Source: Burkholderiales bacterium
GTDB lineage: Bacteria > Pseudomonadota > Gammaproteobacteria > Burkholderiales > SG8-39
Direction of reading: 5' to 3'
DNA: 64,000 bases
Assembly: GCA_014860355.1 (NCBI GenBank)
Contig: JACZJV010000033.1
Coordinates: forward strand, 1-64,000
A program made the translations under genes and the position numbers. Below the pieces are notes generated by a model that made no database searches, was not told where the DNA came from, and was given only the letters and a program-made list of their open reading frames with translations. Positions 9,028 through 17,826 of the stretch are shown here, in pieces; positions within the stretch are counted from its first letter, which is position 1, and each line of letters opens with the position of its first letter.

Positions 9028-9513
9028 CTATCGCGCCGATACGAAGGCCGCGGCCCGCGCGGCTGGCCCGGACGCTGGAACATCGGCAGTAAGGTGGCGG
9101 CGAACCTTCTCGATATAGGTACGCCTTAAGGCAGGGTTCGCGGTGTTGTAGGCGCCCACGGCTTCCCAGGTGTAGCCGAGGCGGGAGACATTGCCGGCGA
9201 GAATCCAGGCACCGACATGGATGTTGGTACAGGGCTCGAACAGATCGCGCTCGCCGATACCATAGGATGCCAACGTGGGCAGCCAGGCTGAATTGATCTG
9301 CATCAGACCAATGTCGCGCGACCCGTTGGCGTTGCGGCCGATGGCTTGAGGGTTGAGGCCGGATTCGGTGCGCGCGATGGCGTAGAGCAGGGCGCTATTG
9401 ACTTGGTAGCGCATCGCCGCATCGTCCCAGCACGCATATGCGGGAAGGGCGGCAGAGAACGCAAGTGCAGCGCTCAATCGCGCCGATAACACTCGTCTAC
9501 ACAGACTTTGCAC
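9028..9513 (-). CDS. Lytic transglycosylase (VirB1/Slt-type) of the conjugation module
   Basis: A 161-residue exported SLT-domain protein. I chose GTG 9513 because GGGAG lies 6 nt upstream and the codon opens a clean signal peptide (LSARLSAALAFSAALPAYA, then CWDDAA). The catalytic Glu is in IARTESGLNP and the SLT motif GLMQIN follows; VGAYNT is the C-terminal motif. Such enzymes open peptidoglycan for pilus assembly. It is the first clear gene of the minus-strand tra operon, 87 bp upstream of the pilin gene. Confidence 0.88.
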   Translation of the reverse strand: MQSLCRRVLSARLSAALAFSAALPAYACWDDAAMRYQVNSALLYAIARTESGLNPQAIGRNANGSRDIGLMQINSAWLPTLASYGIGERDLFEPCTNIHVGAWILAGNVSRLGYTWEAVGAYNTANPALRRTYIEKVRRHLTADVPASGPAARAAAFVSAR

Positions 9514-9706
9514 GCTGTTCTCCCGTTCTTGTTTCTGCGCGCATTGCGTCGATGCTGCCGCGCAGAATGTCGAGTGCATCGTAACCGCGGAAAACACGCA
9601 CATCTGCCCGAATCGTGGCTTCGATGAGGCCACGATTCCGCTTGCAATCGGTTGGCAGCGCTCGCGAACCGACGCGCCCACGACGCGCTGTGGTCACACG
9701 GATCAA
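9497..9706 (-). CDS. Possible small basic protein at the head of the tra operon
   Basis: A 69-residue open frame on the minus strand that ends 17 bp inside the transglycosylase start. It is basic at its N-terminus and predicted helical in the second half (IRADVRVFRGYDALDILRGS). I do not recognise a family. The overlap with the next gene is like the other junctions of the operon, which is the main reason to list it. It could equally be leader sequence. Confidence 0.25.
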   Translation of the reverse strand: MIRVTTARRGRVGSRALPTDCKRNRGLIEATIRADVRVFRGYDALDILRGSIDAMRAETRTGEQRAKSV

Positions 9707-9796
9707 ATCGCGCTACACGCGTCAATAGTTTTTTGAAGCTTTGCCAAGGCCACAATTCCAGCGGATGTCCCGGATGGGACCGGTAATACTCACCCA
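9707..9796. promoter_or_regulatory. Divergent intergenic region between the two tra operons
   Basis: The gap between the leftward tra operon and the rightward traI-like gene should hold both promoters and possibly regulatory sites. The stretch is relatively AT-rich around 9720-9740 (a run of T after CAATAG). I see no clear sigma-70 match and no clear origin-of-transfer inverted repeat, so this is placed by position only. Confidence 0.3.
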
Positions 9797-11173
9797 ATGA
9801 TGATTGCAGCGGTGATGAAGCGCGGAAGCAGATCGGCTCTGGGAAGCGTGCTCGCGGGCGCCTGTACGTTATTGCTGCGCGGGCGATCGCCTGCGAAAAC
9901 GTCTCAGGAGCGGCGTCAAGAGGCAGTCGTCGCACCTGATGCGGAACTATCGGTGCTTGGTTTCCAGGAGTTCATCGACCGTACCCGCAGCGCAATCCTC
10001 GTCGAACTCATCCGCATCAAGCTGGGATTTCCTCGGGAAGTGTTCGAGCGCGCCGTGAACCCCGTTATTAAAGGCTATGCGAAGTTCGTGCAACTATCGT
10101 CGGCCTCGGAATCAGAGCAGCATGAAAATCCGGCCGATCTCTTCACACGCTCGCTGGAGGTCGCCAGTCGCGCGCTCGATTACCGTCGTGGCCAGATTTT
10201 GCCGCGAGGCGCTGCACCGGAAGTTATCGGAGCGCAGGCGCATCGGTGGACCTACGCGGTCTTCGTCGCCGCCTTGCTGTACGACGTTGGTAAGAACAGG
10301 GTGGACGCAGACGAAAGGCTTGCGGTGCAGCTGCTAGACCGGCTCGTACCGCTATCGGTTCTGGAATGGTTGGCTGCGGATCCCGCGCTCATGCGCGAGC
10401 TTCTGGCGTTCCTCTCCCGAGACAGTTCGGCGCGGATTGGAGCGATCAGCCAGCTGATACTGCGCGCTGCCGCCGAATCGGGTAGCCGCGATCTTCTATC
10501 GTCCGGCGGCGCCGAATCAACTGTGCAGGAGGCTGCTCCGGCCGCCATTTCTCTCGACGTGAAGGCCGTAGGCGGCTTCGATGGACGCTCGGCCGACTCG
10601 ATCACGACATTGGCGGCTCAGCCGGATGCAGCGGCCCCGGCGCCCAATGAGTATGCGCTGCCCGATGAGGAGACGGAGTACCTCGAGGATGTCGACGAAG
10701 ATCACAGCGGACAAAGGGAACAATTTCGGACGAGCGATCCCCAATTGGCACAAGCACCCGATGCGGCACGCCGCTTCATCGCTTGGGTACAGCAAGGACT
10801 CTCCGAGGGCACTCTCCGGGTCAACGAGGCCGGGGCGCTGGTGCATTTCGTGGACGAGGGCATGCTGCTCGTGTCACCACGCATCTTCCGGGAGTTTGCG
10901 CAGCGCTTCGGCGAGGACGGCGGCTGTAATCCAGCGAATCCTCCCGGCGAGTCGGACATCGGGAAATCCATCCAACGCCAAGTCTTTCGGGCAGGCTGGC
11001 ATCTGCGCGCCGATAAGGGCGTGAACATTCTCACCTACAAGGGGATGCGCGGCGATCGCGCTGTGTCACGATTGTCCGGGGTCGTCATCCGCAATCCCGC
11101 GCGATTCGTCAAACCGGTCCCCCCCATCAATCCGTTGCTCGTCCGCTTGCGCGAAGAGCGCGGAGACGCTTGA
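9797..11173 (+). CDS. traI: MobH/TraI_2-domain relaxase-like protein, shortened
   Basis: A 458-residue protein with an N-terminal TraI_2-like domain (residues ~55-180, HRWTYAVFVAALLYDVGK) and a C-terminal domain (residues ~330-450, RFIAWVQQGLSEGTLRVN ... VHFVDEGMLLVSP ... LTYKGMRGDR) like the C-terminal domain of MobH relaxases of SXT/R27-type elements. In that group the N-terminal domain has an HD-type metal site (HH..GG.L.H and HD). Here the first is replaced by SEQHENPADLFTRSLE and the second reads YD, so key His residues look missing, and the protein is much shorter than typical TraI. It precedes traD by 4 bp. It may be a divergent relaxase or an accessory protein. The start is uncertain (no good ribosome binding site at 9797). 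Confidence 0.75.
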   Translation: MMIAAVMKRGSRSALGSVLAGACTLLLRGRSPAKTSQERRQEAVVAPDAELSVLGFQEFIDRTRSAILVELIRIKLGFPREVFERAVNPVIKGYAKFVQLSSASESEQHENPADLFTRSLEVASRALDYRRGQILPRGAAPEVIGAQAHRWTYAVFVAALLYDVGKNRVDADERLAVQLLDRLVPLSVLEWLAADPALMRELLAFLSRDSSARIGAISQLILRAAAESGSRDLLSSGGAESTVQEAAPAAISLDVKAVGGFDGRSADSITTLAAQPDAAAPAPNEYALPDEETEYLEDVDEDHSGQREQFRTSDPQLAQAPDAARRFIAWVQQGLSEGTLRVNEAGALVHFVDEGMLLVSPRIFREFAQRFGEDGGCNPANPPGESDIGKSIQRQVFRAGWHLRADKGVNILTYKGMRGDRAVSRLSGVVIRNPARFVKPVPPINPLLVRLREERGDA

Positions 11174-11177
11174 GCCC

Positions 11178-13181
11178 ATGGGCTACCCGCTCGAAGCCTT
11201 GCTGCGGCCCGCCTACGAACTACGTGCGGCGGCTGTCTCATTTCTTGGCGCGGCAGCGGTGATCACGAGCCCATCGACTTTCCTGCTGACGCCGGAGCTT
11301 GCGTGGGGGCTTGCCGGAATTCTCGTCTGCCATTCGGCTTGGCGAGCCTACGCCGGGCTGCGAATTGTCCGTTACCGCGCCAACCTGCGGCGCCAGCGCG
11401 GCTACTTGGTGACTTCCGAAGAGATTCCGTGGTCAGCCGAGCGATTGTTTCTGGGCAGGGGCTTCCACTGGGACCAGCGACACACGCAGCGGCTGCATGA
11501 AACGAGACTCCCCGAAAAGCGGGACATGTTGGAACCCGGACTGATTGGCCGGATCGCGGACTTGTTTCGTCCCCAGTCGCCAGATCAATCCGCTGTCGGT
11601 GGCGATCCAGCCATCCACGGCGTCCAGCCGGCGGAGTCGGACATCTGGATGGACATCCGCGACCGTGTCGGACATACCCTGGTCCTCGGCACAACCCGTG
11701 TCGGAAAAACCCGGCTCGCCGAAGTACTCCTCACCCAGGACATACGCCGTGGGGAGGTGGTGATCGTGTTCGACCCCAAGGGCGATATCGACCTGCTTCG
11801 CCGTGTCTACGCCGAGGCCAAGCGCGTGGGACGAGAAAACGAGTTCTTCATGTTCCACCTGGGACATCCCGAGCTATCGGCACGCTACAACCCGGTGGGG
11901 AATTTCTCGCGAATCACCGAGGTCGCGACGCGAATCGCCGGACAGCTTCCCTCCGAGGGGCAGTCCGCGGCATTCAAGGAGTTCGTCTGGCGATTCGTGA
12001 ACGTTATGGCTCGCGCACTGGTCGCGCTGGGCCGCAAGCCCGACTACGAGCAGATCAATCGCTACGCCTCGAACGTCGAACCGCTCTTGATCGACTACTT
12101 CGAGCACTGGCTCGACCGGGAGCAGGGCGCCACTGGCTGGCGCGAGGAAGTCGAATCGATGGCGATCGACAAGAAGGCTCTCGACAAGGGGCTGCAGACG
12201 CGCGGATTTCGCGCAGTGACGCTGGTCGAATACGCGCGGCGCAAGAAGTTCTACGACCCGATCGCGCACGCGCTTGCCTCGACGCTCAACTACGAGAAGA
12301 GCTACTTCGACAAGCTGGTGGCATCCCTTCTTCCTCTTATGGAAAAGCTCACCACCGGCCGCACCGCGTCGCTACTGTCGCCGGATCTCGACGATGCCAG
12401 CGATTGGCGGCCAGTGTTCGACTGGGCTTCGGTGATCAATCTGGGCGGCATCGTCTATATTGGGCTCGATTCCCTGTCCGACTACGAGGTGGCCGCCGCA
12501 GTCGGTAACTCGATGTTCGCGGATCTCACCAGCGTAGCGGGGAGCCTCTACAAGTTCGGCACGGGCAGGGGGCTTCCGGGCGAAACCGTGGCGCGCCGCA
12601 TCGCGATCCACGCCGACGAGTTCAACGAGCTGATCGGCGACGAATTCATTCCGCTCCTCAACAAGGCGGGCGGGGCGGGTTTCCAGGTGACCGCGTACAC
12701 CCAGACCTGGTCGGACGTGGAGGCGCGCATCGGCTCCCGGGCCAAGGCGGGACAGATCGCCGGAAACTTCAATACCCTTATCATGCTGCGCGTCAAGGAA
12801 GTCGCGACGGCGGAGCTACTAACCAGCCAGCTCCCGGAAGTACGCGTCGTCTCGACGCTCGTTGCGTCCTCGGTGTCGGACACCAACGATCCGGGCGACT
12901 TCACCGACTTCGCCAGCCGTAACGAGGACCGCATCACGACGGAGAGCGCCCCCATGCTGGCGCCGAGCGACCTCGTCCAATTACCCAAGGGACAGGCCTT
13001 CGCGCTCATTCACGGCGGGCAGCTGCACAAGATCCGGATGCCGTTGCCGGACGCCAGCCACGACCCGTTGATGCCCGTTAGCCTCGAAGCGATCGGTAGT
13101 GAGGTGAGGGGCCGGATGGATGGCCGTTCGCACTGGGCGCGTCATGACGGTACTGCAGAGGAGGCGAAAGTTGGCCTCTAG
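11178..13181 (+). CDS. traD: TraD coupling protein (type IV, SXT/TOL subfamily)
   Basis: A 667-residue AAA+ coupling protein with two N-terminal hydrophobic segments (residues ~15-55) and Walker A GTTRVGKTRLAE with Lys at residue 177. FDPKGDIDLLRR and, later, the Walker B-like region AIHADEFNELIGDEF with the RecA-fold sequence AYTQTWSDVEARI are typical of TraD/TraG proteins. It brings the relaxase-DNA complex to the TraC/TraB channel. It follows the traI-like gene closely and overlaps the next gene by 11 bp. Confidence 0.93.
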   Translation: MGYPLEALLRPAYELRAAAVSFLGAAAVITSPSTFLLTPELAWGLAGILVCHSAWRAYAGLRIVRYRANLRRQRGYLVTSEEIPWSAERLFLGRGFHWDQRHTQRLHETRLPEKRDMLEPGLIGRIADLFRPQSPDQSAVGGDPAIHGVQPAESDIWMDIRDRVGHTLVLGTTRVGKTRLAEVLLTQDIRRGEVVIVFDPKGDIDLLRRVYAEAKRVGRENEFFMFHLGHPELSARYNPVGNFSRITEVATRIAGQLPSEGQSAAFKEFVWRFVNVMARALVALGRKPDYEQINRYASNVEPLLIDYFEHWLDREQGATGWREEVESMAIDKKALDKGLQTRGFRAVTLVEYARRKKFYDPIAHALASTLNYEKSYFDKLVASLLPLMEKLTTGRTASLLSPDLDDASDWRPVFDWASVINLGGIVYIGLDSLSDYEVAAAVGNSMFADLTSVAGSLYKFGTGRGLPGETVARRIAIHADEFNELIGDEFIPLLNKAGGAGFQVTAYTQTWSDVEARIGSRAKAGQIAGNFNTLIMLRVKEVATAELLTSQLPEVRVVSTLVASSVSDTNDPGDFTDFASRNEDRITTESAPMLAPSDLVQLPKGQAFALIHGGQLHKIRMPLPDASHDPLMPVSLEAIGSEVRGRMDGRSHWARHDGTAEEAKVGL

Positions 13182-13884
13182 GAATGCTTCGTTTCACGAT
13201 GGCGGATTCGCCGGCGCCCTGCTTGCTCCGCTCAAGCTCGTCGTTGCGCTGACCCTGGCCTTCATTGGCATCCTCGTTGTGGCATGGATTGTTGACTGGA
13301 CATTCGTGTTCAAGGTCTGGCCGGACGGCATCGACCGATTGAAGAGCATCCTGGCTGAAGATCTCGCTCGCGCGCACGACCTCGCGACGTGGCAGGGCGG
13401 TGTGCCGGGCGCGGTGACAGGAACGGCGAATTTTCTTTATGGGGTGGTATTTCGGATCACCGGGATCCACGACATGGGCGCGCGATTTGCGGAGGGGGTG
13501 GCGCTATCCATTCCGGACACGATCGTGCGTAACACCTATCTGGCCAACATCGAAGCAATCGAGGCGGCAATGATCGGAACACAACTGCTCGGCGTCCGCC
13601 TTGCGATGCTGGCCATGATTGCGCCACTCCTCTTGCTCATCTACGTCGTCGCGGGGGCAGATGGACTGACGCAGCGTGCGATACGCCGGGCATCTGGCGG
13701 ACGGGAATCGGCGAGTCTTTACCACCGCGCCAAGCATTTGCAGATCGTACTCGTCGTAATGGCGGGAGCGGTGAGCCTGATCCAGCCTGTGTCAATTGAT
13801 CTGCGCTTGACATGGGTGCCCTGCGCCGCGCTCGTGGGCATACTCGCGCGACTACAGTGGGCCTATTACAAGAAACATCTGTGA
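13171..13884 (+). CDS. DUF4400/TIGR03747-like membrane protein of integrative elements
   Basis: About 237 residues with a first transmembrane segment (LVVALTLAFIGILVVAWIVDW) and at least three more (LAMLAMIAPLLLLIYVVAG; IVLVVMAGAVSLIQPVSI; near the C-terminus). This topology and its place right after traD match the DUF4400/TIGR03747 membrane proteins found in integrating conjugative elements. I chose TTG 13171 because AGGAGG lies 6 nt upstream; an ATG at 13144 has no Shine-Dalgarno. The gene overlaps traD by 11 bp. Function is unknown; it is presumed to aid conjugation. Confidence 0.8.
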   Translation: MASRNASFHDGGFAGALLAPLKLVVALTLAFIGILVVAWIVDWTFVFKVWPDGIDRLKSILAEDLARAHDLATWQGGVPGAVTGTANFLYGVVFRITGIHDMGARFAEGVALSIPDTIVRNTYLANIEAIEAAMIGTQLLGVRLAMLAMIAPLLLLIYVVAGADGLTQRAIRRASGGRESASLYHRAKHLQIVLVVMAGAVSLIQPVSIDLRLTWVPCAALVGILARLQWAYYKKHL

Positions 13885-14005
13885 CCGGTATGCACCAAGT
13901 CGAACGCGCTCGCGACGCGATCTACTCAGGTGTTTGAAACCAGGGCTCCTGCCGCAAACGTTATCCGTATAACCATTTCTCATCCAGAAACATGGAGAGC
14001 GTCGA

Positions 14006-14320
14006 ATGGAATCGAAGCGGATTGCAATATATGCATCGGTCTCTACTGATACGCAGACCACGGCGAACCAAGTTCAGGAACTGAAGGAAGTTGCGCGCCG
14101 AAATGGATGGATCGTTGTCCGGGTGTACAAGGACGAGAGCGTCAGCGGAGCGGCCGCCAAAGAAAAGCGCCCTGCATTTTTTAAACTGCTGCGCGGCGCA
14201 TTCGCCAAGGAATTCGACCTCATCGCAGCGTGGTCTGTTAATTGACTGGGCCGTTCGCTTCAGGACCTGGTCGGTGTTGCTTCGCGACTAGATTTGACCA
14301 TAGTGCGCGAAATGCGCTGA
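14006..14320 (+). pseudogene. Disrupted serine recombinase (resolvase) remnant
   Basis: The frame encodes the N-terminal catalytic domain of a resolvase-type recombinase (KRIAIYASVSTD ... QVQELKEVARRNGW ... KEFDLIAAWSVN) but stops at TGA 14243. Reading on in the same frame gives LGRSLQDLVGVASRLD, the normal continuation (family: WSVDRLGRSLQDL), so the stop replaces the conserved Arg by a CGA-to-TGA change. The active-site Arg before the Val-Ser pair (normally ARVST) is Ser here. The gene then ends at TGA 14318 without a DNA-binding domain. It is dead by two independent criteria. Confidence 0.9.
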
Positions 14321-14678
14321 CCACCCAAATTTAGCTCTTTTTCAAATCTTGACAAGTAGTTGAAGACGCTGCGTCGTGGTCAAGCCAATCGCGCAGGTCT
14401 GGTCAATCGGGACCGCGCAGACAACACCGTGTGATCTCTTGTCTGAACGCGACTGCTAAATTGGGCATGTTCTTTAATCCTACTTCTTGGTCGTTGGTGT
14501 TCAGGCATTTCTACCCCGTGTGAGCATCAATTCAAGACCACATGAACACGCGCCATATAGCCGCGTTCGCGCAGACTGCCACCACAATTAAATGAATTTC
14601 AGCGCACTGCCTTTTCTATAATTGAAGCAAAGAGCAATCAATTTGCTCACCCTGCAATTAAATCGAAAGGAGTAAAGC
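14321..14678. other. Intergenic stretch without a recognisable gene
   Basis: About 360 bp between the resolvase remnant and the XRE-type gene. The base composition is clearly more AT-rich than the tra operons. I see no gene, no clear inverted repeat and no transposon end. The last ~60 bp presumably carry the promoter of the regulator gene (a GGAG-type ribosome binding site, GAAAGGAG, is at about 14667-14674). Confidence 0.5.
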
Positions 14679-15074
14679 ATGAGCGCATCCACATTCCAAA
14701 GCACGACAGTCGCGAAGTATCTGGAGGGAATCATCAACACGGGGGCGAAATCCCAAATCGACATTGCAGCAGACTGCGGTTGGCCCAAGCCGAACATGGT
14801 CTGCATGGTCAAGCAGGGGGTCACGAGGCTACCGCTCGACAAGGTCGGCCCACTGGCGAAGTCGCTTGATATTGATCCTATCTACCTGCTTCGTCTGACG
14901 ATGCAGGAGTACGTGCCCGAGACCTTCGCGGCCATAGAAGCCGCCATTGGCACGACGATCCTGACCGAGAAGGAGCGCCGCCTGGTCGAGAAATACCGGA
15001 CGTTCACGGCCGACACCGACGCTGATGTGGTCATGACCGATTCGAAGGACATCATTGCCCTTGTGATGGTCTGA
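14679..15074 (+). CDS. XRE-like HTH regulator
   Basis: A 131-residue protein with an N-terminal helix-turn-helix of the lambda-repressor/XRE type: QIDIAADCGWPKPNMVCMVK is the turn and recognition helix, followed by LPLDKVGPLAKSLDIDP, the usual fifth-helix sequence. The C-terminal part is acidic and helical with no recognised domain. A good ribosome binding site (AAAGGAG) precedes the ATG. It forms a two-gene operon with the next gene (1 bp between stop and start). Probably regulates element genes; targets unknown. Confidence 0.75.
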   Translation: MSASTFQSTTVAKYLEGIINTGAKSQIDIAADCGWPKPNMVCMVKQGVTRLPLDKVGPLAKSLDIDPIYLLRLTMQEYVPETFAAIEAAIGTTILTEKERRLVEKYRTFTADTDADVVMTDSKDIIALVMV

Positions 15075-15075
15075 G

Positions 15076-15471
15076 ATGACTAACGACACCAATCAAGAGG
15101 TAGCCAATGAGCGGTCTCCCGGCCAACCCATAGCAATGCGATTGCTGATCGAGGATCCGGTAGTGGGCTGGCGCAGGTTTCCCGTAAAAAAGGCGATGAT
15201 CGCGTATCGCGGTAATCGACAGTTGGAGGAGCTGCGTGGTCAAACAGTCCGCGTTGTCGTTGCCCTCGTCATCATGAATGGCAGAAAGATCCACGATATT
15301 TTCCGGCTTGAACCGTCCGTGTGGAAACTCGATAGCCAAGGGCGCGTCGATAGGGAAGCGAAGCTTCGCCGCAGGCTGTACCAACTCAATTCGGAGCCGA
15401 ATCGTGCTCCAGAGACAGAATCCGTAACACCCCAGCTATCTGACGCGGATGTAAATGCCATTCGCCGCTGA
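15076..15471 (+). CDS. Hypothetical protein downstream of the XRE-like regulator
   Basis: A 131-residue soluble protein that I do not recognise. It has a predicted beta-rich middle (MRLLIEDPVVGWRRFPVK; VRVVVALVIMNGRKIHDIF) and a charged C-terminal tail. The start lies 1 bp after the stop of the regulator, so the two are almost certainly co-transcribed and may act together, for example as regulator and partner. No transmembrane segment or signal peptide is visible. Confidence 0.6.
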   Translation: MTNDTNQEVANERSPGQPIAMRLLIEDPVVGWRRFPVKKAMIAYRGNRQLEELRGQTVRVVVALVIMNGRKIHDIFRLEPSVWKLDSQGRVDREAKLRRRLYQLNSEPNRAPETESVTPQLSDADVNAIRR

Positions 15472-15622
15472 TTGCGGTTGCCCGAACGCGGATCGTAATC
15501 GTTCTAGAAAACTCAAAGGGGGGCGGAATTCTTTGCGTGCCTCCTTTTACCAGACGCCAGGACGGGTAGCCTGGATACAGGTTAAATGTTCCTTTTGTCA
15601 TGTAGTCAGGGAGGGTTGATCG

Positions 15623-16303
15623 ATGTCGGATGTGGGATTTGTCGCTTATTACCGGGTCAGCACGCAGAAACAGGGATTGAGCGGGCTTGGTCTCGACGCG
15701 CAGCGGACGGCTGTGTCACAGTATCTATTGGACGCAGCCGGATCGCTTCTTGGCGAATTCACCGAGATCGAGACCGGAAAGGGCGGCAATCCCCTGGCAA
15801 AACGCCCACAACTGCGGGCGGCGCTTGATGAATGCAAGAAACGCCGGGCGGTGCTCGTCATTGCGAAGCTAGACCGGCTGGCCCGCAACGTCTTCTTCGT
15901 CTCCGGTCTTATGGAAAGTCGTGTCCGGTTCATAGCCTGCGACATGCCGGAGGCTAACGAACTGACCATTCACATCATGGCGGCCTTTGCCGAACATGAA
16001 GCGAAGAGGATAAGTGAGCGCACTAAGGATGCGCTGGCTTGTGCCAAGGCACGTGGTGTACGGCTGGGACGCAATGGCCCTGCGAATCTGTTGCCGAATA
16101 CGGGAGCCCGTAAAGCCGCTGCTCGCGTGTTCGCTGGTCGTTTGCTCGGTCAAATAGACGGATTTCTCCTGCGAGGTCTGACGCAGCGGGAGATGGTCGC
16201 GGAAATGAACGCCCTTGGCATTACCGCACCGCGTGGCGGGTTATGGTCATTACTGCAAATACAGCGGGTGATACACACCTTGGAAGCCAATCGAGCTTCG
16301 TAA
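15623..16303 (+). CDS. Serine recombinase (resolvase/invertase family)
   Basis: A 226-residue small serine recombinase with an intact catalytic domain: YYRVSTQKQ with the nucleophilic Ser at residue 13, LVIAKLDRLARN with the conserved Arg pair, and the helix AAFAEHEAKRISERTKDAL. The C-terminal ~70 residues (GLTQREMVAEMNALGITAPR) form a helix-turn-helix-like DNA-binding region. A strong ribosome binding site (GGGAGGG) lies about 8 nt upstream. It stands alone, upstream of the lipoprotein operon, and part of its C-terminal domain has a degenerate second copy at 18859-18933. Confidence 0.9.
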   Translation: MSDVGFVAYYRVSTQKQGLSGLGLDAQRTAVSQYLLDAAGSLLGEFTEIETGKGGNPLAKRPQLRAALDECKKRRAVLVIAKLDRLARNVFFVSGLMESRVRFIACDMPEANELTIHIMAAFAEHEAKRISERTKDALACAKARGVRLGRNGPANLLPNTGARKAAARVFAGRLLGQIDGFLLRGLTQREMVAEMNALGITAPRGGLWSLLQIQRVIHTLEANRAS

Positions 16304-16482
16304 TTAGCTGATTTTTGCGTTATATCAAGAAGGCACCAGATTTGTGGTCAATCATGACGTTTGGCTGATTGACTGTCACGATGATTGGATGCACGGTGAC
16401 GCGTCGCCCACTTTTCGTCTCGCGGCTAGTTAGAAAACATGAGCTATTCTCGAACCAATGATCCACAACTAAAGGGATTGGA

Positions 16483-17484
16483 ATGAGCGCAAACATGCTT
16501 TATTCGAGCCTCGGGCAACCTCAGTGTGTCGCCCTTCTATTGGCCGCTTTCCTATCAGGTTGCGCCATCCAAACTCCCCCTATATCGCAAAAGGAAGCGC
16601 CACAACCTATAGCTGTGCAGAAGGCGGCTCAAGAGGCCGTTAAAGCCAGAGCCCCTAGTGTACCAACTCTTAAACGCAAGATAGCACTCGGTCGCATTAC
16701 AAACGAAACGCACTATGGGCAGTCGCTATTGCGGGACAGTCATGATGATCCTCTCGGAAAGCAGGTGACGGATCTGATGAGTAAAGCCCTTACAGAATCA
16801 GGGGCGTATCTAGTATTCGAACGACCTGATATCACTCGTTTGCAGGCTGAGAGTCAGTTGACAGCTAAAAATCTGAATCTGATTGGAGTCGATGCGCTAA
16901 TCATCGGATCACTAACGGAGTTTGGACGCAAGGTGCTGGGCGAGTCGGGCTTTGTTTCGTCAAGCAAACGCCAGGTCGCGTTTGCCAAGGTTGATGTGCG
17001 TGTTGTTGATGTTAATACGGGGCATGTGTTTTTTGCCACTTCTGGAGCGGGTGAAACTTCAACCGAAACAGCATCGACCTTCGGGTTCGGTTCACAGGCC
17101 GCTTACGACGGAACGCTAAATGACGCTGCTATTCGGCAGGCGGTATCCGAAGCTGTCAATCGTCTCACAGTAGAGATGAGCGCCCGTCCTTGGCAAACCT
17201 ATATTCTGAAAGCGGACGCGGGAGTGATCTACATAGGCGGTGGCAGAAGTCAGGGCATTAAGCCTGGAATGTTGTTCTCAGTGCAAACGCAAGGCGAGAG
17301 AGTGAGATCGCAACAAACTGGGGCAGACATTGCATTGCCGGGACGGCAAATCGCAAAGATTCGAGTTGATTCCAATTTTGGCGACAGCGAACTCAATGAG
17401 GGCTCGGTCGCATCTGTTATCGAAGGAACTCTCGATGGATACAAACCAGCGCAAATGGTAGTGCGTTTTGAAGGGGCCCGATAA
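16483..17484 (+). CDS. CsgG/HfaB-family outer-membrane lipoprotein
   Basis: A 333-residue lipoprotein (lipobox LSGC, Cys 27). The middle (KIALGRITNETHYGQSLLRD ... LVFERPDITRL ... VDALIIGSLTEFGRK ... VDVRVVDVNTGHVFFATSGAGE) has the pattern of the CsgG domain, which forms outer-membrane secretion pores (CsgG) or anchors holdfast (HfaB). The C-terminal extension (residues ~240-330) has a FlgT-like short beta domain. It heads a four-gene operon of lipoproteins with 1-bp overlap or ~10-bp spacing. In known genomes CsgG-like, DUF4810 and DUF799 genes occur together, as here; the role of the set is not established. Confidence 0.85.
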   Translation: MSANMLYSSLGQPQCVALLLAAFLSGCAIQTPPISQKEAPQPIAVQKAAQEAVKARAPSVPTLKRKIALGRITNETHYGQSLLRDSHDDPLGKQVTDLMSKALTESGAYLVFERPDITRLQAESQLTAKNLNLIGVDALIIGSLTEFGRKVLGESGFVSSSKRQVAFAKVDVRVVDVNTGHVFFATSGAGETSTETASTFGFGSQAAYDGTLNDAAIRQAVSEAVNRLTVEMSARPWQTYILKADAGVIYIGGGRSQGIKPGMLFSVQTQGERVRSQQTGADIALPGRQIAKIRVDSNFGDSELNEGSVASVIEGTLDGYKPAQMVVRFEGAR

Positions 17485-17816
17485 TGCATAAGCGCGTGAT
17501 GCAAATACTTGTAGCAGGAGCAATTGGTGGTTTTATTCTCTTGGCGGGCTGCGTTCAGATGCCAACGGAAAAGCAAAGCATTTCCGATATGCGCCCTCAA
17601 ATATCTTTTAAGGTAGAGGAGGAGCGGGCGGCAAGCATGCGAATTCTCGTTGACGGTCTCGATATAGGGGTAGCCGCTGATTTCATCGATGGCAAGGCGG
17701 CCGCGCGAGTGTTGCCTGGCACGCACATAGTTAGCGTGACTTCCGGCGGGAGCGTCTTACTTGAGGAAAAAGTTTATCTTGGCGACGGCGTAAGTCGTTC
17801 TTTTATCGTGAAGTGA
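17484..17816 (+). CDS. Small putative lipoprotein in the CsgG-type operon
   Basis: A 110-residue protein with lipobox LLAGC (Cys 23) after a hydrophobic signal. The mature part (residues ~45-110) looks like a compact beta-sandwich resembling PEGA-type repeats: ASMRILVDGLDIGVAADF and LPGTHIVSVTSGG. The start codon overlaps the stop of the CsgG-like gene by 1 nt. Probably sits at the same membrane as its neighbours; no function is known. Confidence 0.7.
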   Translation: MHKRVMQILVAGAIGGFILLAGCVQMPTEKQSISDMRPQISFKVEEERAASMRILVDGLDIGVAADFIDGKAAARVLPGTHIVSVTSGGSVLLEEKVYLGDGVSRSFIVK

Positions 17817-17826
17817 AGGAAGTGAA

